Below are positions 34,597 to 47,212 of a DNA stretch of 64,000 bases, in pieces (position 1 is the first letter of the stretch; every line of letters starts with the position of its first letter). This stretch comes from Phragmites australis (taxonomy: Eukaryota; Streptophyta; Magnoliopsida; Poales; Poaceae). Location of the stretch: the NCBI RefSeq assembly GCF_958298935.1, contig NC_084927.1, positions 23,882,001-23,946,000 on the forward strand. The letters run 5' to 3'. The notes beneath the pieces were generated by a model. That model had not been told where the DNA came from. It worked only from the letters and a program-made list of their open reading frames with translations, and ran no database searches. The position numbers and the translations under genes are program-made.

Positions 34597-35640
34597 AAAT
34601 GTCAAACATCGAGTTTGACAGACTCGAGTTAGATGGCAAAAACTATCTAACATGAGCAATGGACATGAAGATAAGTCTATCGTCCCGTGGACTCATATGG
34701 GCAATTAATTCTCCTCAAGAGGGAGATCCATCACTTCAAGATCAAATCAAGTATAGGGCTTTATACTTCAAAAGATATCATCTTTATCCAGATTTAAAAT
34801 CTGAACACTTGATAAATGAAAATCCACATGATCTATGGAACTCGCTCAAAAGAGCGATATGAACAGCAAAAGGTAGTCATACTGCCTGAAGCACAATGCG
34901 AGTGGTCCAACATTCTCCTCTAGGATTTTAAGTCCATTAGAGAATATTACCATATTGTTCATAAGATCTGCTCTAGGTTACTATTTTGTGACAAAGCTCC
35001 CACAGATATGGAGAAAATTGAAAAAACTTTGTCTATAATGCTTCTTGCCCATAGGGTATTGCAACAACAATACCATGTTAAGAACTACCAGCACTATTCT
35101 AAATTAATTCACACTTTACTTCAGACTGAAAAGCATGATGAACTTCTTTTGAAAACTCATCACCATCGCACTACAAGCACTGCCCCTTACCTGAAGTTAA
35201 CTCTAATATTCAAAATATCAAGAAGTTCAACGGTAACAAATGTTGCCCAAAGAACTCCAAAGGCGAGAAGAATCACAACAAGAAGTAGAAATCCCATAGA
35301 AACAACAAGGGGAAGGGAATTTTAAAAACAACAAAGACAAATCTGATTTTTATTGTAAATGTGGTTGTTACAGCTACATAGCTAAGAAATATCGCGCCCC
35401 AAAACACTTTGTTGATCTATACCTTAAGTCTGTCGGACAAAGCCGACCAATTCAAGACGAAAGATATGAAGCTTATTTCAATCTTCAACCTAAAACCACT
35501 AGGATGGAAAGTTGTTCCCAAAGCGTTCATCTAGAACCGAACAATGACATCTCTCTGCAGCAGCAAGAGGACCTTGAGAACACGGAGAATATGCTCGTGG
35601 AATTTGCTTCCAACAACTTATTTGGAGACCTCAATTAGTA
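34597..35640 (+). pseudogene. Copia gag remnant
   Basis: It begins with MSNIEFDRLELDGKNYLT followed by a stop, then the gag core (MDMKISLSSRGLIWAI, YRALYFKRYHLYPDLKSEHL). Later come LLAHRVLQQQYH and a damaged zinc knuckle near 35350-35395, where CX2C is kept but the His and last Cys are replaced; after it comes the usual KHFVDLYLKSV tail. It ends with a stop at about 35638. Stops and frameshifts make it non-coding. Confidence 0.85.
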
Positions 35641-35734
35641 TGACTTTACAAAATAATAAATCACATACAACAATCATGTGGTATTGATTCTATTGAATCA
35701 CCAACAATTATTTATGAAGATAATTTTGTATGCA

Positions 35735-35965
35735 AACATGTTATATAAAAAGCAATATAACCAAACATATTGCTCCTAAAATATTCTATCCTAATGAATT
35801 ACAAAATAATGGAGAGATAGAACTCTTGCAAACTAAATCATGTGATAATCTCGCTGATTTATTCACTAAATCTTTACCAACTTCTACATTCTAAAAATAT
35901 GTTCACGAAATTGGTATGCGACGACGATGAGATTTACAAGGTTCAGGAGGAGTTGATCCCTGAAT
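35735..35965 (+). pseudogene. Copia pol C-terminal remnant
   Basis: It encodes recognisable RNase H tail text (TKHIAPKIFYPNELQNNGEI, CDNLADLFTKSLPTSTF, then HEIGMRRR) and ends just before the non-coding stretch that leads to the polypurine tract. Everything between gag and this point is deleted. Confidence 0.8.
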
Positions 35966-36351
35966 AATAACATGTTCATATTATATTGCACTTTTTTACT
36001 TTATAATTTTTTTCCTATATGGTTTCTCATATAAAATTTTTAATGAGGCAATATCTATTTTATTCCTTCTATTTTTTTAAGAGGTTTTTGGAGGTTTTAA
36101 TATGATCCAAAGATCATAATTATTGCTCTAAGCTCACCAATAAATTTTTTTCTTCATAGGTTTCTCATATAAGTTTACAATAAGGCAATATCTGATATAT
36201 GTCATATAATTTTCTCTTTATATTTTCTTATTAAGTTTTAAAGGAGTTTTAATAACATATTAACATACTATTTTCTCCTCATATTTTTTACAGAGTTTTA
36301 GAAGCGTTTTCAATAAGAAGTTTATATTATGAATAATTGATCATGGGAAAG

Positions 36352-36558
36352 TGTTGTGAACAGACATTACGGAGTGATCAATTAGTAAGATCAACTGTCG
36401 TTTCGGTTACCAACCAAAGAGGCATCCATTCAAGAGCAACTTAACACAAACAGACATGTTTATATCCATTGAACTTTTATATATATACTATTCATTAATG
36501 AGAAATGGTTTTTACTCTCGGTCTACTCTCGATTCTATCCGTCTCTCCAATATTAATA
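36352..36558 (+). repeat. 3' LTR of Copia element 2
   Basis: It is 207 bp with the same start, middle (TCAATTAGTAAGAT, GTTACCAA) and end as the 5' LTR. It is followed by the GATTC duplication. Confidence 0.85.
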
Positions 36559-36571
36559 GATTCATCTGTTA

Positions 36572-37712
36572 CAGGACGAAGGTTTACAATATTGTTTGGA
36601 TACGAAAATTGGTTCCTGGCGGTAACCGAAAGTTCATGGTTCTCGTGAAAACCAATTAAAATTTAGTGAAAATTTATTCAAAATTCACTCGATCAAATTT
36701 GAAAATTGAAAAGAAATTGACCAAATCAATATTCGGTAATCGGTCGAATTGCACCGATAACCGAGTGAATTCACCAATTTACCGACCGGTTTTTCCTCAT
36801 TGACCATATTTCTCGGTAACCGTTCGGTTTTCCCGATTTATCAAGCGTTTTTCTCAAATTTTAATGAAGTTAAAAAAACTAAAAAAATTACTCAACCTTG
36901 TAAATTCAATAACTAATTTATCTGAGCTTCAAATTAAGTGAAACAAATTTTATTGGTTTTTCTATAACACAATATACATGATAAAAGTATTTATACTTAT
37001 AAAAAGTTGATTATTTTTTGTGAAAAAATGTATTTGTAAACCTAGTTACATGCATAGTTAACTCTTTACTAATTAAAAAATCATGAAACCAATTTCGTTA
37101 GTCTTCTTATATAATCATATGTCTTTTAAAAATACATGAATTCATGAAATAGTTATCGTAACATGCAAGATTGTGTAAATATGTTTCAACTAGATTAATT
37201 TATGACTAACCCATCACACCTTTAAAATTAGTAAAATCACTTTTATCAGTTTACTTATACTATGCTTTATGTAGGATAAATAATGATAAACATGATAAAG
37301 TTAATAACAATGATGTTTTTTAACTTATTCACTTTATGGTTGTGAATTTTGTAAAAATCATAGAGAAATTAATAAAACTCTAAATAAAGTGAAACCAATT
37401 TTAAAGATTCTCTTAAGATATGGACTACACAAGAAAAATATGTATTTGCATGTTAAGCTTTTCCTTAACATAAGTTAAAAAATGAGCTGCATATTTTAAC
37501 TTTTTTTTCAAACTCCTCCCTAAGAATATGGAGCAAACGATATTATTTTTGATTTTTTTTCACAGAAGTTTGTAGAATTGTCTCTAATTTTTTTAGATTT
37601 TTTTTTATTTTTTAAATTTTATTTCGAAAATCATTCGTATTATAAAATCATGTGAACCCATAAACTCGATAACTACGGTAATCGCTCCATAAACATCGTA
37701 TTTTCGAACCTG
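36572..37712. repeat. hAT-like non-autonomous element, copy 1 (degraded ends)
   Basis: The interior is closely similar in the same orientation to 39850-41015, with long shared stretches such as CTCAACCTTGTAAA, GATAAAAGTATTTATA and CTAACCCATCACACC. The ends read CAGGACGAAGG and, inverted, CAGGTTCGAAAAT. Flanking 8-mers do not match. It abuts the 3' end of Copia element 2. Confidence 0.65.
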
Positions 37713-38957
37713 ACCGGGACACGGCTCGCTTTTAGTGATGCAGTTCATTCATGCTCACCGGCTCATGTGTTTTTGGTTATGACGATTACTGTATTTGACA
37801 TTGATTACTTCTGACAAAAAGTGCCACTACCAAACGTTGCTTAGACAAATGAAAAAGGGCTAGCTACTTTATCTAAGTACTAAGACGTTAGAAGGTCAAG
37901 GCAAAGAAGCCTTGTAGCAACAGAAAATAGGTAGTATACCAGCAGCGAAAGTAGCTTACTATTTATGTAAGCTAGGCAACTTAGTACAAACATTTCTTTG
38001 TCTAGTGGCCCAAAAGTGGAGCACCTCTTCCATCCTCTCGCTTTCATATATAAATGCGGATGGAAAATTATGAAGGGCAACGGCAAATTCCCGAGGTCCA
38101 AAATTGTTGGTCCATGCACTAATTTTCTTCTACGTGCATGGGCCATGATAATCCTTTTTAGGGGCGAAGCTACAAATAATGGCCGCCAAATACATTAAAA
38201 CTAAAAAAAAATCTTAACTATTAGCAATTTAATTTCACCTTTTATGTATCATCTAATTTTAAGCACATATAACATGTATATATATATATATATATATATT
38301 GAAGTGTGTACTTAGGTTTTTATCAATAGCTTGGTGATCCTTTTTATGATTCTCTTACATTGTAATGTCCATTTAAAAATTATTGTGAAAACTATAGGAC
38401 AGGAAGAGAAAGTGAACACGTAAAACTAACTACTACAAATTGCAGAAATAATTTGGCTAAAACAAAATCACGGGAGTAATTTGTGCAGGATATGCGTATC
38501 ACCGTATCACCCCCGCACACGCACACCGAGTCGGGACCGGGCAAAGCAGACGGGAGGGGAGGGGAGGGGAGGGGCAGTTCGGTCAACCCGCATCCAAGAA
38601 GAAAAGAACCCCGCGGTCCGATGGGCCCAACCGCCGAATTGTCTGGAAGCGCGTAACGCCGTGATTCCCTGTAAATTACCGAAACTGCCCCCTCCCCTCC
38701 CGTCTTGGCCCGCCGCCCTCCGTCCGATCCGCCTTCACGATTCGCGAAACCACTTGCCATCCGGGCACCGCTCCCCCTATATGACGGAGCAAACCAACTC
38801 GCGAGGGAAGCAACGGGAAGCAAGGGAGGAGTAAAGTAGCGCGGCGCGGCGGAGCGGAGGAAGCGAGAGCGGCGAGGGAACGCGTTGTTGCTTGCGGGAT
38901 TCGGTTCTTCGCTCGGGCTGTTATCTCCGTCGACCGAGTTGATCGGGGAGAGGGGGC
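37713..38957 (+). promoter_or_regulatory. Upstream region and 5' leader of the TCP11-like gene
   Basis: From 37713 to 38300 it is ordinary AT-rich DNA with a (TA)n microsatellite at about 38277-38300. From about 38480 it becomes GC-rich, with GGGGA repeats at 38550-38573, and leads into the start codon at 38958. A TATA-like CTATATGA lies near 38776. The transcription start is not determined. Confidence 0.45.
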
Positions 38958-41900
38958 ATGGGGGCGCGGGAGCCGGTGGCGATAGAGATACCGGCGGAGG
39001 AGGGGTCGGCGGCGAGGGCGCCGCCGCGGCGGATCAGGAGGAGGCTGCTGGAGGGGGGACGCGGCGGCGGGGCACCGGCGAGCGTGGAGGAGATCGAGGC
39101 CAGGCTCAGGGAGGCCGAGCTCCGGAGGCAGGTAGGTGTCCCTTTCCGGCTCCTTTCCCCCGCTCCTTCTTCGGTAGTTTGGCTTGCGTTGCTTCTTCCT
39201 CATGTTAGGTTGCGTGGCTGGGCGTGAACTGTGAAGTCGAAGTATTCGTCAGAGTCTTCTTTCTCCGAACTTTTACGGACAGTTACCTGGTTGCTTTTTT
39301 AATGGTGAGGTGAGAGTCGTTGTTAACTCGCTTGTTTTTGAAGCTGTTGTTTTTAGATGTTTTGCTGCGATTTTAGAGGCTATTAATCCCAAACTGGAGT
39401 ATTTTGTTTCAAGAACAAAAAGTTTTTTTTTCCTGAAGTTCTATAGGAGCGATCCTTCGAAATACCCCTCCAGACACGTCTCCTCCTCCTTCCCTCTCCT
39501 ACACGACACTCGAGACCAAACATATGCATGGGAGGGTCTTTTGGGGGTCTTTCAGCGGAGGATCTTCTATTTCCTTCCCTTTTCTTGGGGCAGATTTTGT
39601 TGGCCGACTAGTAACGGGGAACTGCAAGGTGGAGAGTATGTGGAAAGATTTCTTTTCAGCCCTTTGAGGCTTCTTTTCGGTGGTTAGGATTCGTGGGGAG
39701 TTGAAGTAACATTCTTTGGCGGATTCTTTTCGCGGTAGGTAGTCGTGAGCTGAAGTCGGATTCACGTGTGCCTTTGCCTTTGTGTTCGGTCTTGCCTCGA
39801 TTCTTCCTCACCTCGCGATTTTGCGTTCTCTAGATTTAAGCGTCTTCACCAGGGTTTGATAATTCGTTTGGGCAACGAAAACCGCTACCCATCAAGTTTT
39901 CTAAAATTCGTGAAAACCGGAAAATTCAGTCGAAATTCGGCAAGAATTTGGACAAATTCACTTGGTCAAATTTATAAATTGGAGACAAAACCGACCAAAT
40001 TGAGTCAGCAAAAACCGATCAAATTCCACCAAAAACCGAGCGAATTCTCTGATTTATAGGTCATATTTTCCACATTGAACGTATTTTGAACTAATTAGTC
40101 AAAAACTGGTAGAATTTCTTGATTTATCAAACGCATTTCTCGAATTTCAGTGAAGTTCAACAAAAAAACCAAAAAATAGCTCAACCTTGTAAAATCAATA
40201 ACTAATTCATCTGAGTTTAAAATCAAGTGAATTTTTTTTAGGTTTCCTTTAACATGATCTGCACGATAAAAGTATTTATAATCATAAAAAAGTTGAATAT
40301 TTTCTGTAAGAAAATGTATTTGCTAAACCTAGTTAAATGCATAGTTAATTCTTTGCTAATCCAAAAATCATGAAACCAATTTTGTTAGTCTTCTTACATG
40401 ATCCAGCGTCTTTTAAGAATACATTAACTCATGAAATAGTTATTGTAACATGCATGATTGTGTAAATGTGTTGCAACTAGATTAATTCATAGCTAACCCA
40501 TCACACCTCCAAAAGTAGTGAAATCACTTATACTATGCTTTTTTAGGAAAAATAATGATAGTCATGAAATTAATTACAATCTGTTTCTTAACATGTTCAC
40601 TTTATGCTTGTGAACTTTGTAAAAATCATGGAGAAATTAATAGAACTCTAAATTTATAGATTCTTTTAAGGTACATCCTACACACAAAAAATATGTATTT
40701 GCATGTTAATATTTTCCTTAACGTGAACCCTACTAAATGTGTTGCACACTTATTCTTTTTTTCCAAACTTCCTCTCCATGAAATATGATGCAAAGGACAT
40801 TATTTTTTTCCACATAAGGTCTTATAATTGTCTCTAGTATTTTTAGAATTTTTTTGTGATTTTTTATTTTATTTTATTTTTTAATTCAAATTCGAAAACC
40901 AGTCAAATCAATATTCGCAAAAACCTATCAATTCGATCCACACCGAATTCGGTGTGGATCGAATTGATAGGTTTTTGCGAATATCTATCGGTTTTTGACG
41001 AATTTTCGAACCCTGGTCTTCCCTCTCGTGTAAAGGTCTCGGTTTTATCAGCTTCTTCCATCGTCTTTTGACTCTTTGTTATAGTGTTATTGCCTTTTGG
41101 CTCTATCCCCAGTTCTTGTAAAACATAATCAACAACTATTAGCAATTATCTTTTTGTTGTCTATATCGAGTTATGGCAAGTTGCATGTTTGTTAAAAAGT
41201 ATTATTTTTACAAATTAGAAGTAACCTGAGTTAGATATTGATATTTTGGTGGTAATAAAATTATGGTAATTTGTTAGGAACAGTTTGGTTACCACCGACC
41301 ACTTGGTTTTGCGTAGAAGTAACTTGCCTCAGACCTTTACCATTGCAAATTTGGTGATGACAAATGTGGTTGGAAGTTGGAACTTTTGTTGATTGATGTA
41401 ATTTAGTAGGTGCGATTCACTTAAATCTGCTTTGAACTGTTATATTTGGGAGGTTGTTTCTTAGGAGAATGTTGAGTTTGTTGTGAGTCTGATGGGCTTG
41501 TTGAAAGTCTGATGGTTCCGAGAGTTCACCTTTCCTGTTTGTTTGATTCAGTTTGCAAGTGAAGAGTCATAGCAAATAACTTCATTTGCTGTTAAAGATG
41601 AAGGTGGTGAATTATGAGTTTGACTGATCATAGTAGTTGATCTTATGTTCAAATGTAATTTTGCAGCAATTCCATGAATGGTTGGCCTGCAAAGCAAGGA
41701 AGAAGCCAAGAAGCCCGTCGTGGTCCTCTCAAGAGGAAGATCATGCACAGCGCCTCGAAGCAAAGCTTCTGGCAGCTGAGCAGAAAAGGTAATGAAAAGA
41801 CAAGACCTGATAATGTTTATTGGTGAACTTCATGTAAGTACAGAAAACATTTGATGGTACAGAAAACATGTATGAATCATGCAGGCTGAGCCTCTTATCG

Positions 41901-44900
41901 AAGGCACAGAATCGGTTGGCCAAGTTGGATGAACTCCGACAAGCTGCTAAGAATGACGTGGAAATGCGGTTTGAGAAAGAAAGGGAAGAACTTGAGAGTA
42001 GAGTTGAGTCTCGTGTCCGGCAGGCAGAGGTGAATCGCATGCGCCTTCTGCGTGCCCATATGCAGAAGTGGGCTGCACTAAAGGAGAGAACAGCAAGGTC
42101 CCTGGTACAGAAGGTGACATCAGAGAGCAATTACATGGAGCAGGTGCGGTCTGCAATTTTGCAAAAGCGCTCTGCTGCTGAGAAGAAACGGCTGAAGTTT
42201 CTGGAAGCTGAAAAGATAAAGGCCCAAGCTAGGATTTTGCATATTCGAAAAACTGCCATGACTGTATGCAGTCAGAGAGAAACAGAGAGGAGAAAATTGA
42301 AAGAACAGTTGGAAAACAAACTTCAGAGGGTACGTGTTCTCACAGATTCTAATGTTATGTTCCTTCAATTATGTTTCTTACATCATAGATTTATCTTCTT
42401 TTAACAGGCGAAGAGGCAGAGAGCTGAGTATTTGAAGCAGCGAGGAAGTCTTCGCAATTCTACCCGTGCTGATTACATCAAGCATGCAGATTTTCTTTCA
42501 ATAAAGCTGGCAAGGTATTGCTGTTGAATGATGCATCTCTATGAATAATTGTTTGGTTCGGTGAGAGGAATTAACCAGAATCTTTTGTTGTATTTCAGAT
42601 GCTGGAGGAGATTTGTGAAGTCTAAGAAGACAACACTCGCATTGGTTCAAACTTATGATGCCTTGGGAATTAATGAGAAGTCTGTCAAGTCTATGCCGTT
42701 TGAAAACTTAGCTATGTCAATGGAATCACCTACAGTTCTTCAGGCCACGAAGGCACTGCTTGACCGGTTGGAGAGACGTTTTGTGCTTTCCCAGTCAGTA
42801 GGTTTTTCATCAGTGGAAAATGTTGACCACCTACTGAAACGCCTTGGATCTCCCCCAAAGAGGAAGGTACCTCCTAGCAGAGAGGGAAGAACAAGGGTAT
42901 TAGCAAAAAGATCGGCAAGAAGTTCTGACACAAGCAGATTATCTAGATACTCACCGAGGGTGGTACTCTGTGCTTACATGATATTGGCTCATCCAAGTGC
43001 TGTGTTAAGTGGACAAGGTGAGCGGGAAAAGCAACTTATGGAGTCAGCAGCAAGCTTTGTCAAGGAGTTCGAGCTGTTGATTAAGATAATAATTGATGGA
43101 CCGGGGCAGTCATCCATAGGTACTGCTGCTGCTGAATCATCTAAATGCCAGATGTCTTCTGGTGTTACTGGTCATAGCAAATTCAGGGCTCAGTTGGCTA
43201 ATTTCGACAAGGCATGGTGCACATATCTTTACCGCTTTGTGGTGTGGAAAGTAAAAGATGCAAGATTATTGGAGGAAGATCTTGTCAGGGCTGCATGCAA
43301 GCTTGAGCTGTCAATGATGCAAACACTCAAACTAACTGTGGACGGGCAGTCGTCAAATAATCTTACTCATGATATGAAGGCAATTCAGAAACAGGTTACT
43401 GATGACCAAAACCTCCTACGAGAGAAGGTTCAGCACCTGAGTGGTGATGCTGGCATTGAGCGAATGAACTCTGCTCTTTCAGATACGAGGTCAAAGTTCT
43501 TTGGAGCAAAAGAGAATGGAAGTCCATTAGCAACGCCTGTTGCAAACGTATATACCCCTTTGGGCATCAGTTCATCTGGGAAGCTCCCACTTTCTGAGGT
43601 TAATGAGAACGGAAGTTCTGTTGTTCGATCTTTGTTTGGTGCTTCCTCGTCATTGGGCAGCACAGCACCCGGGAAGCTGCCGACAGAGAATGAGCAAATG
43701 GTCAATGAGATGATTCATGAGGATGACAGTGCCTTTGCTGGCAGGTCTGATAGTGCCAGAACTGCTGAGAAGGATTTCCAAGCAAAAGTGAGAGAAACCA
43801 TGGAAAAAGCTTTCTGGGATGTGGTGACCGATTCCATGAGAGGAAACAAACCTGATTACAGTCAATTGATAAACCTAGTACAGGAAGTGAAGGATTCATT
43901 ACATGAGTTGGCTCCCAAGGCATGGAAGGAGGAAATTCTTGAGAATATTGACCTCAAAATTCTGTCTCAGGTAAGACTTTAGTTTGTTATTCCATGGTCA
44001 AATTTCTTCACGAATTTGCTTTCTTATGTTAAATTTATGACATCTGACATAATGTTGTTCTTTTCCATTGCAAGGTACTTGAGTCAGGCTCCCAGGACGC
44101 ACAATATTTGGGGCAGATTTTGCAGTACTCCTTGGATATGGTCCGCAAACTATCTACTCCTGCAAAGGAGGATGAGATGAAGAAAAACCATGACAAACTG
44201 TTGAGTGAGTTGGCTGCAAGTTCTGAAGTTAATGACAATGGCATCAACTCATTCATCATTGCTGTCATCAAGGGCCTGCGTTTTATTCTGGAAGAAATAC
44301 AGGTACGTTCCTTGTTAACACACTAAAATATTCCTATAATTTCTTATAAAAATGAATATTCCTAGAATTACTTGCTTTTGGTATATGTGGGATTCTTACA
44401 TTATCCTTTGAAAAACAGGAGCTGCAAGCAGAAGTGAGTAAGGTGCGCATCCAGTTGATGCAGCCGATCATAAAAGGCTCTGCTGGAGTGGAGTACCTGC
44501 AGAAAGCTTTCGCTGATCGCTATGGGCTTCCTGCCAATGCATCAGCTTCTCTCCTTCTAATTCTGCAATGGATTTCAACATCGAAGAACATTGCGGAAGA
44601 AGAATGGAGTCAACATTTGGACTCTATTTCAATTTTGCCATCAGCAGAGCATGTAAGTTCGAAAGAGCACCAACTGCTTTGCCATTAGTAGCGTAGCAGC
44701 ATTCTAGTTGTTTTTTATCTTGAGGCCTGACACTAACTTTAATCCTTTCATGGCAGGCTCCTGCCCTTGTTACAGTACTCCAAGCTGGTCACGGAGCTCC
44801 AGGGGGGCAGCCATCTTCTCCATCTGCAGCAGACAGTTCTGGTCAACCAGAGTGCAAGGGTGACAAGCTTGACAAGCTGATAAGGATTGGCCTGTTGCAA

Positions 44901-45577
44901 CTTATTAGTGGCATGGAGGGCTTGCAAATGCAGTCGACTCCTGAGAGCTTCCAGGTTAATTTTCTCAGGTTGAGGGCCGTGCAGGGTCAATTTCAACAAG
45001 TCATTGTGACCGCCACAAGGTTTATCCGTCGATTCAATCTAGTCTGTCAGAAAGTTTAAATTCTTAAAATGTGTGATATTGATCCAAGTTCTGTTATTTG
45101 TCCAGCATGCTTGTTTTGCGTCAAGTTTTGATGAGCGAGAACTTGAAGACCACACCTTTAGAACTGGAAAATGCAATTTCAAAACTGTTCGAGACTCTTG
45201 TGAAGCTGCTGCACAACTCCCCTGATGCTGGCACCGAAGAGATCGTGGAGACGATGATGAGCTCATCAGCCTCAGTTGGCTCACCGTCAGACGAGAAGAT
45301 CCAGACCAGGAGGCAGATAATTACCCGGGTGTTTCTCAAGAGCCTCCAGCCTGACGACGTGGTCTTTAAGAAGGTTTCCCGGTCTGTCTACTGCGCCTTC
45401 CGCGGCGTCGTCCTGGGTGGCAGCGGCCCCAAGGGCCAGAAGCTGGTCAACGCAGCATTGCGCCGCATCGGCGCAGCGAAGCTCATCGACATAGTGGTGA
45501 AAGCCTCTGAGGTGTTGATCAAGGTGGCAACAATATCAGCGAAGGTCCATGGCCCTTGGTACAAAGCTCTTATGTGA
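38958..45577 (+). CDS. T-complex protein 11 (TCP11)-like protein, nine exons
   Basis: Exons joined in frame at GT-AG sites: 38958-39131, 41667-41788, 41885-42329, 42408-42514, 42599-43970, 44075-44302, 44419-44652, 44757-45019, 45106-45577. They total 3417 nt, 1138 residues, which matches plant TCP11-like proteins. Residues 1-58 are acidic/Arg-rich (ASVEEIEARLREAELRRQ). Exons 2-4 encode QFHEWLACKARKKPRSPSW and a long charged coiled coil (LSLLSKAQNRLAKLDELRQA onward). Exon 5 begins CWRRFVKSKKTTLAL and includes the conserved LLDRLERRF and RVVLCAYMILAHPSAVL motifs. The TCP11 domain spans the C-terminal two thirds, through RSVYCAFRGVVLGGSG and IDIVVKASEVLIKVA to the TGA at 45577. By family knowledge, TCP11 proteins are linked to cAMP/PKA signalling in mammals; the plant role is poorly known. 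All splice junctions keep the frame, so it looks intact. Intron 1 (2.5 kb) contains a hAT-like element. Confidence 0.93.
39850..41015. mobile_element. hAT-like non-autonomous element, copy 2, in intron 1 of the TCP11-like gene
   Basis: The left end starts CAGGGTTTGATAATTCGT and the right end, inverted, starts CAGGGTTCGAAAATTCGT. The flanking 8-mers are GTCTTCAC (39842-39849) and GTCTTCCC (41016-41023), a 7 of 8 match. CAGGG ends with an 8-bp duplication are typical of hAT elements. It has no transposase. A perfect 74-bp palindrome lies near its right end. Confidence 0.82.
40911..40984. repeat. Perfect 74-bp palindrome
   Basis: The sequence is exactly its own reverse complement, centred on GAATTC at 40945-40950, with arms of 37 bp and no loop. 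The arms contain GCAAAAACCTATCAATTCG. The corresponding part of copy 1 (about 37650-37700) is not palindromic. Confidence 0.95.
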
Positions 45578-47047
45578 ATGTGAATAGTTTGGTCCTTTTG
45601 TGAATATATATATATATAGACGGTCAAGTGTAAATTCTTGCCCTACTGGGTGAAGTGGGGAATATGTCGATGTACATCAATTTACAGGTGTTGATCACTA
45701 GGCAGTTCAGACGTGAAGAATTATTGGTGCAGGGCGAATATGGATGTCCCTGCACCAGAATTTAGTCAGGGTTCATACTGTGATGCTAAAATATGCATCT
45801 GGGGATGTTGAATTAGGACAATCATTGTTAATATAACTGAATAATGTGAATAATTTATTGATAGTTATTTATGCTGTGTATATTTTCGCTTGTTTTGGTC
45901 GAGGGAAGACTTGAGTTTGGTTGAAATATACTCTACCCTTTTATTGAAAAGGGGAATATTCAGTGAGGATCCTAGCTCATTCGCACTTATTACACCGCTA
46001 CATATTGGCAGCCTTCAAAGAAAAATAAGCTCAGAGAAAAAAAAATTGCTGGTTCTTGTGGAACGCAGAGATTGCTTTACAAGGCGCAGGGGGTTCTCGT
46101 CTGTGTGCACGGACGAGCAACCACGATTTACACAACGAAGAACGGACACCTCATAAGGAGGCACACAAACTATTCGAATAAGGAGAGAAATCTCCGGAGA
46201 AAAAAAAAATCACGCAAAACTATAGCAAAATGTGACAACGAAGGGGACAAATATAGGATGGAAATAGCCAATTGTCAATTCCATCAAATGTAGCCATTAG
46301 CTGACTGGTGACTATACATAGGATCCTACCAATAGTATCTTTACCATCTCAGTTCCTCTAGAGAAGGGAAAACAAAAGACCAATGTAATTGTAGCTCTTA
46401 CAAGGTTGGCGTCAATTAGCATGCAGCTTGAATTGAAATGCTTAAATGTTCAAATAATCAGCTCATTCGAGCCCCTTAGGCTCATCTTTCTAAAGCACTC
46501 CAATGACAGAATTCTCATCTCACTTTGGTGCATCAAGATAGCGAATTGGACCACTGAGTTAAAGAGTAGGCCATGAAAAAAGGGCTAATCCTATCAACTA
46601 CCAGCTCATTTTTGTTTCCAGTTGTTGACGTGCTTGAGGAATGACGTGGTTGGGCATGTACACGCGTGGAACGCCGTAATAAAGCCTCAAGTAACATTCT
46701 GTGTTTGACGTCCTTCAGTCTCTTTTCCAGAGTATTACTATATCAGCTGTTCTGTATAGCAGCTTAACACCTACGAGAGAAAGCAAGTCCCAAAAGGTTG
46801 GCCAGCAGTTTCAAGGCTAATATGAACAAATGTAGAGTTAAACCAAGGTTTACTTCATGATCCATTTGGTACAAAAATGTCGAGAAATTCATATTAAGGA
46901 GAAAACATGCACAATACACTTGTCCAACGGAAGACACGTTCTTTCAGATCCGGGATGCATAAGAAAACTGGTAGCTTCAGTTAAAACTAAGTATACCACA
47001 ATCCACAGAGCCATGAAAGATCTCATGTGTGATGTCTCATATAACTG
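45578..47047. other. 3' flank of the TCP11-like gene and intergenic DNA
   Basis: It contains a (TA)n run at about 45606-45618 and possible polyadenylation signals (AATAATGTGAATAATTTATT near 45839). Beyond about 45900 only short frames are seen. No further gene was recognised. Confidence 0.5.
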
Positions 47048-47212
47048 TTAAGAGTATAATAGTCAAGGGTATTATAATAATCTCCTTGTTTAAGGTTTCT
47101 CCATGTACTCTATATATTGCTACCGCCCGAGCGCCGTACTGGATTCGCCAAACCACCGCCATGGTTCATCTTCCTGCTGCTCGCCAGCCGGCTCCCCTAC
47201 CCGTGTGCTTCT
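47048..47212 (+). repeat. Truncated Copia-like LTR fragment
   Basis: It begins TGTTAAGAGTATAATAGTC and includes TCCATGTACTCTATATATTG, a start and TATA-like region typical of small Copia LTRs. It is interrupted by the LTR beginning at 47213. The far end was not located. Confidence 0.4.

Larger units (their letters stand above)
32088..36558 (+). mobile_element. Ty1/Copia deletion derivative, duplication GATTC
   Basis: The 5' LTR (32088-32306) and 3' LTR (36352-36558) both start TGTTG(C/T)G(G/A)ACAG(G/A)CATT and end CCAATATTAATA. GATTC flanks the outer edges (32083-32087 and 36559-36563). A primer-binding-like TCGGTATGAG follows the 5' LTR, and a purine tract ATGGGAAAG precedes the 3' LTR. The interior has the leader module, a broken gag and only the last part of pol. 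Protease, integrase and most of RT are absent. It is related to Copia element 1: the pol tail text GGAGTTGATCCCTGAATAAT occurs here (35949) and, inverted, near 17600. Confidence 0.88.

Noticed and set aside
38277..38300. TATATA run as a promoter TATA box for the TCP11-like gene
   Set aside because: It is a simple (TA)n microsatellite about 650 bp before the start codon; too far and too repetitive.
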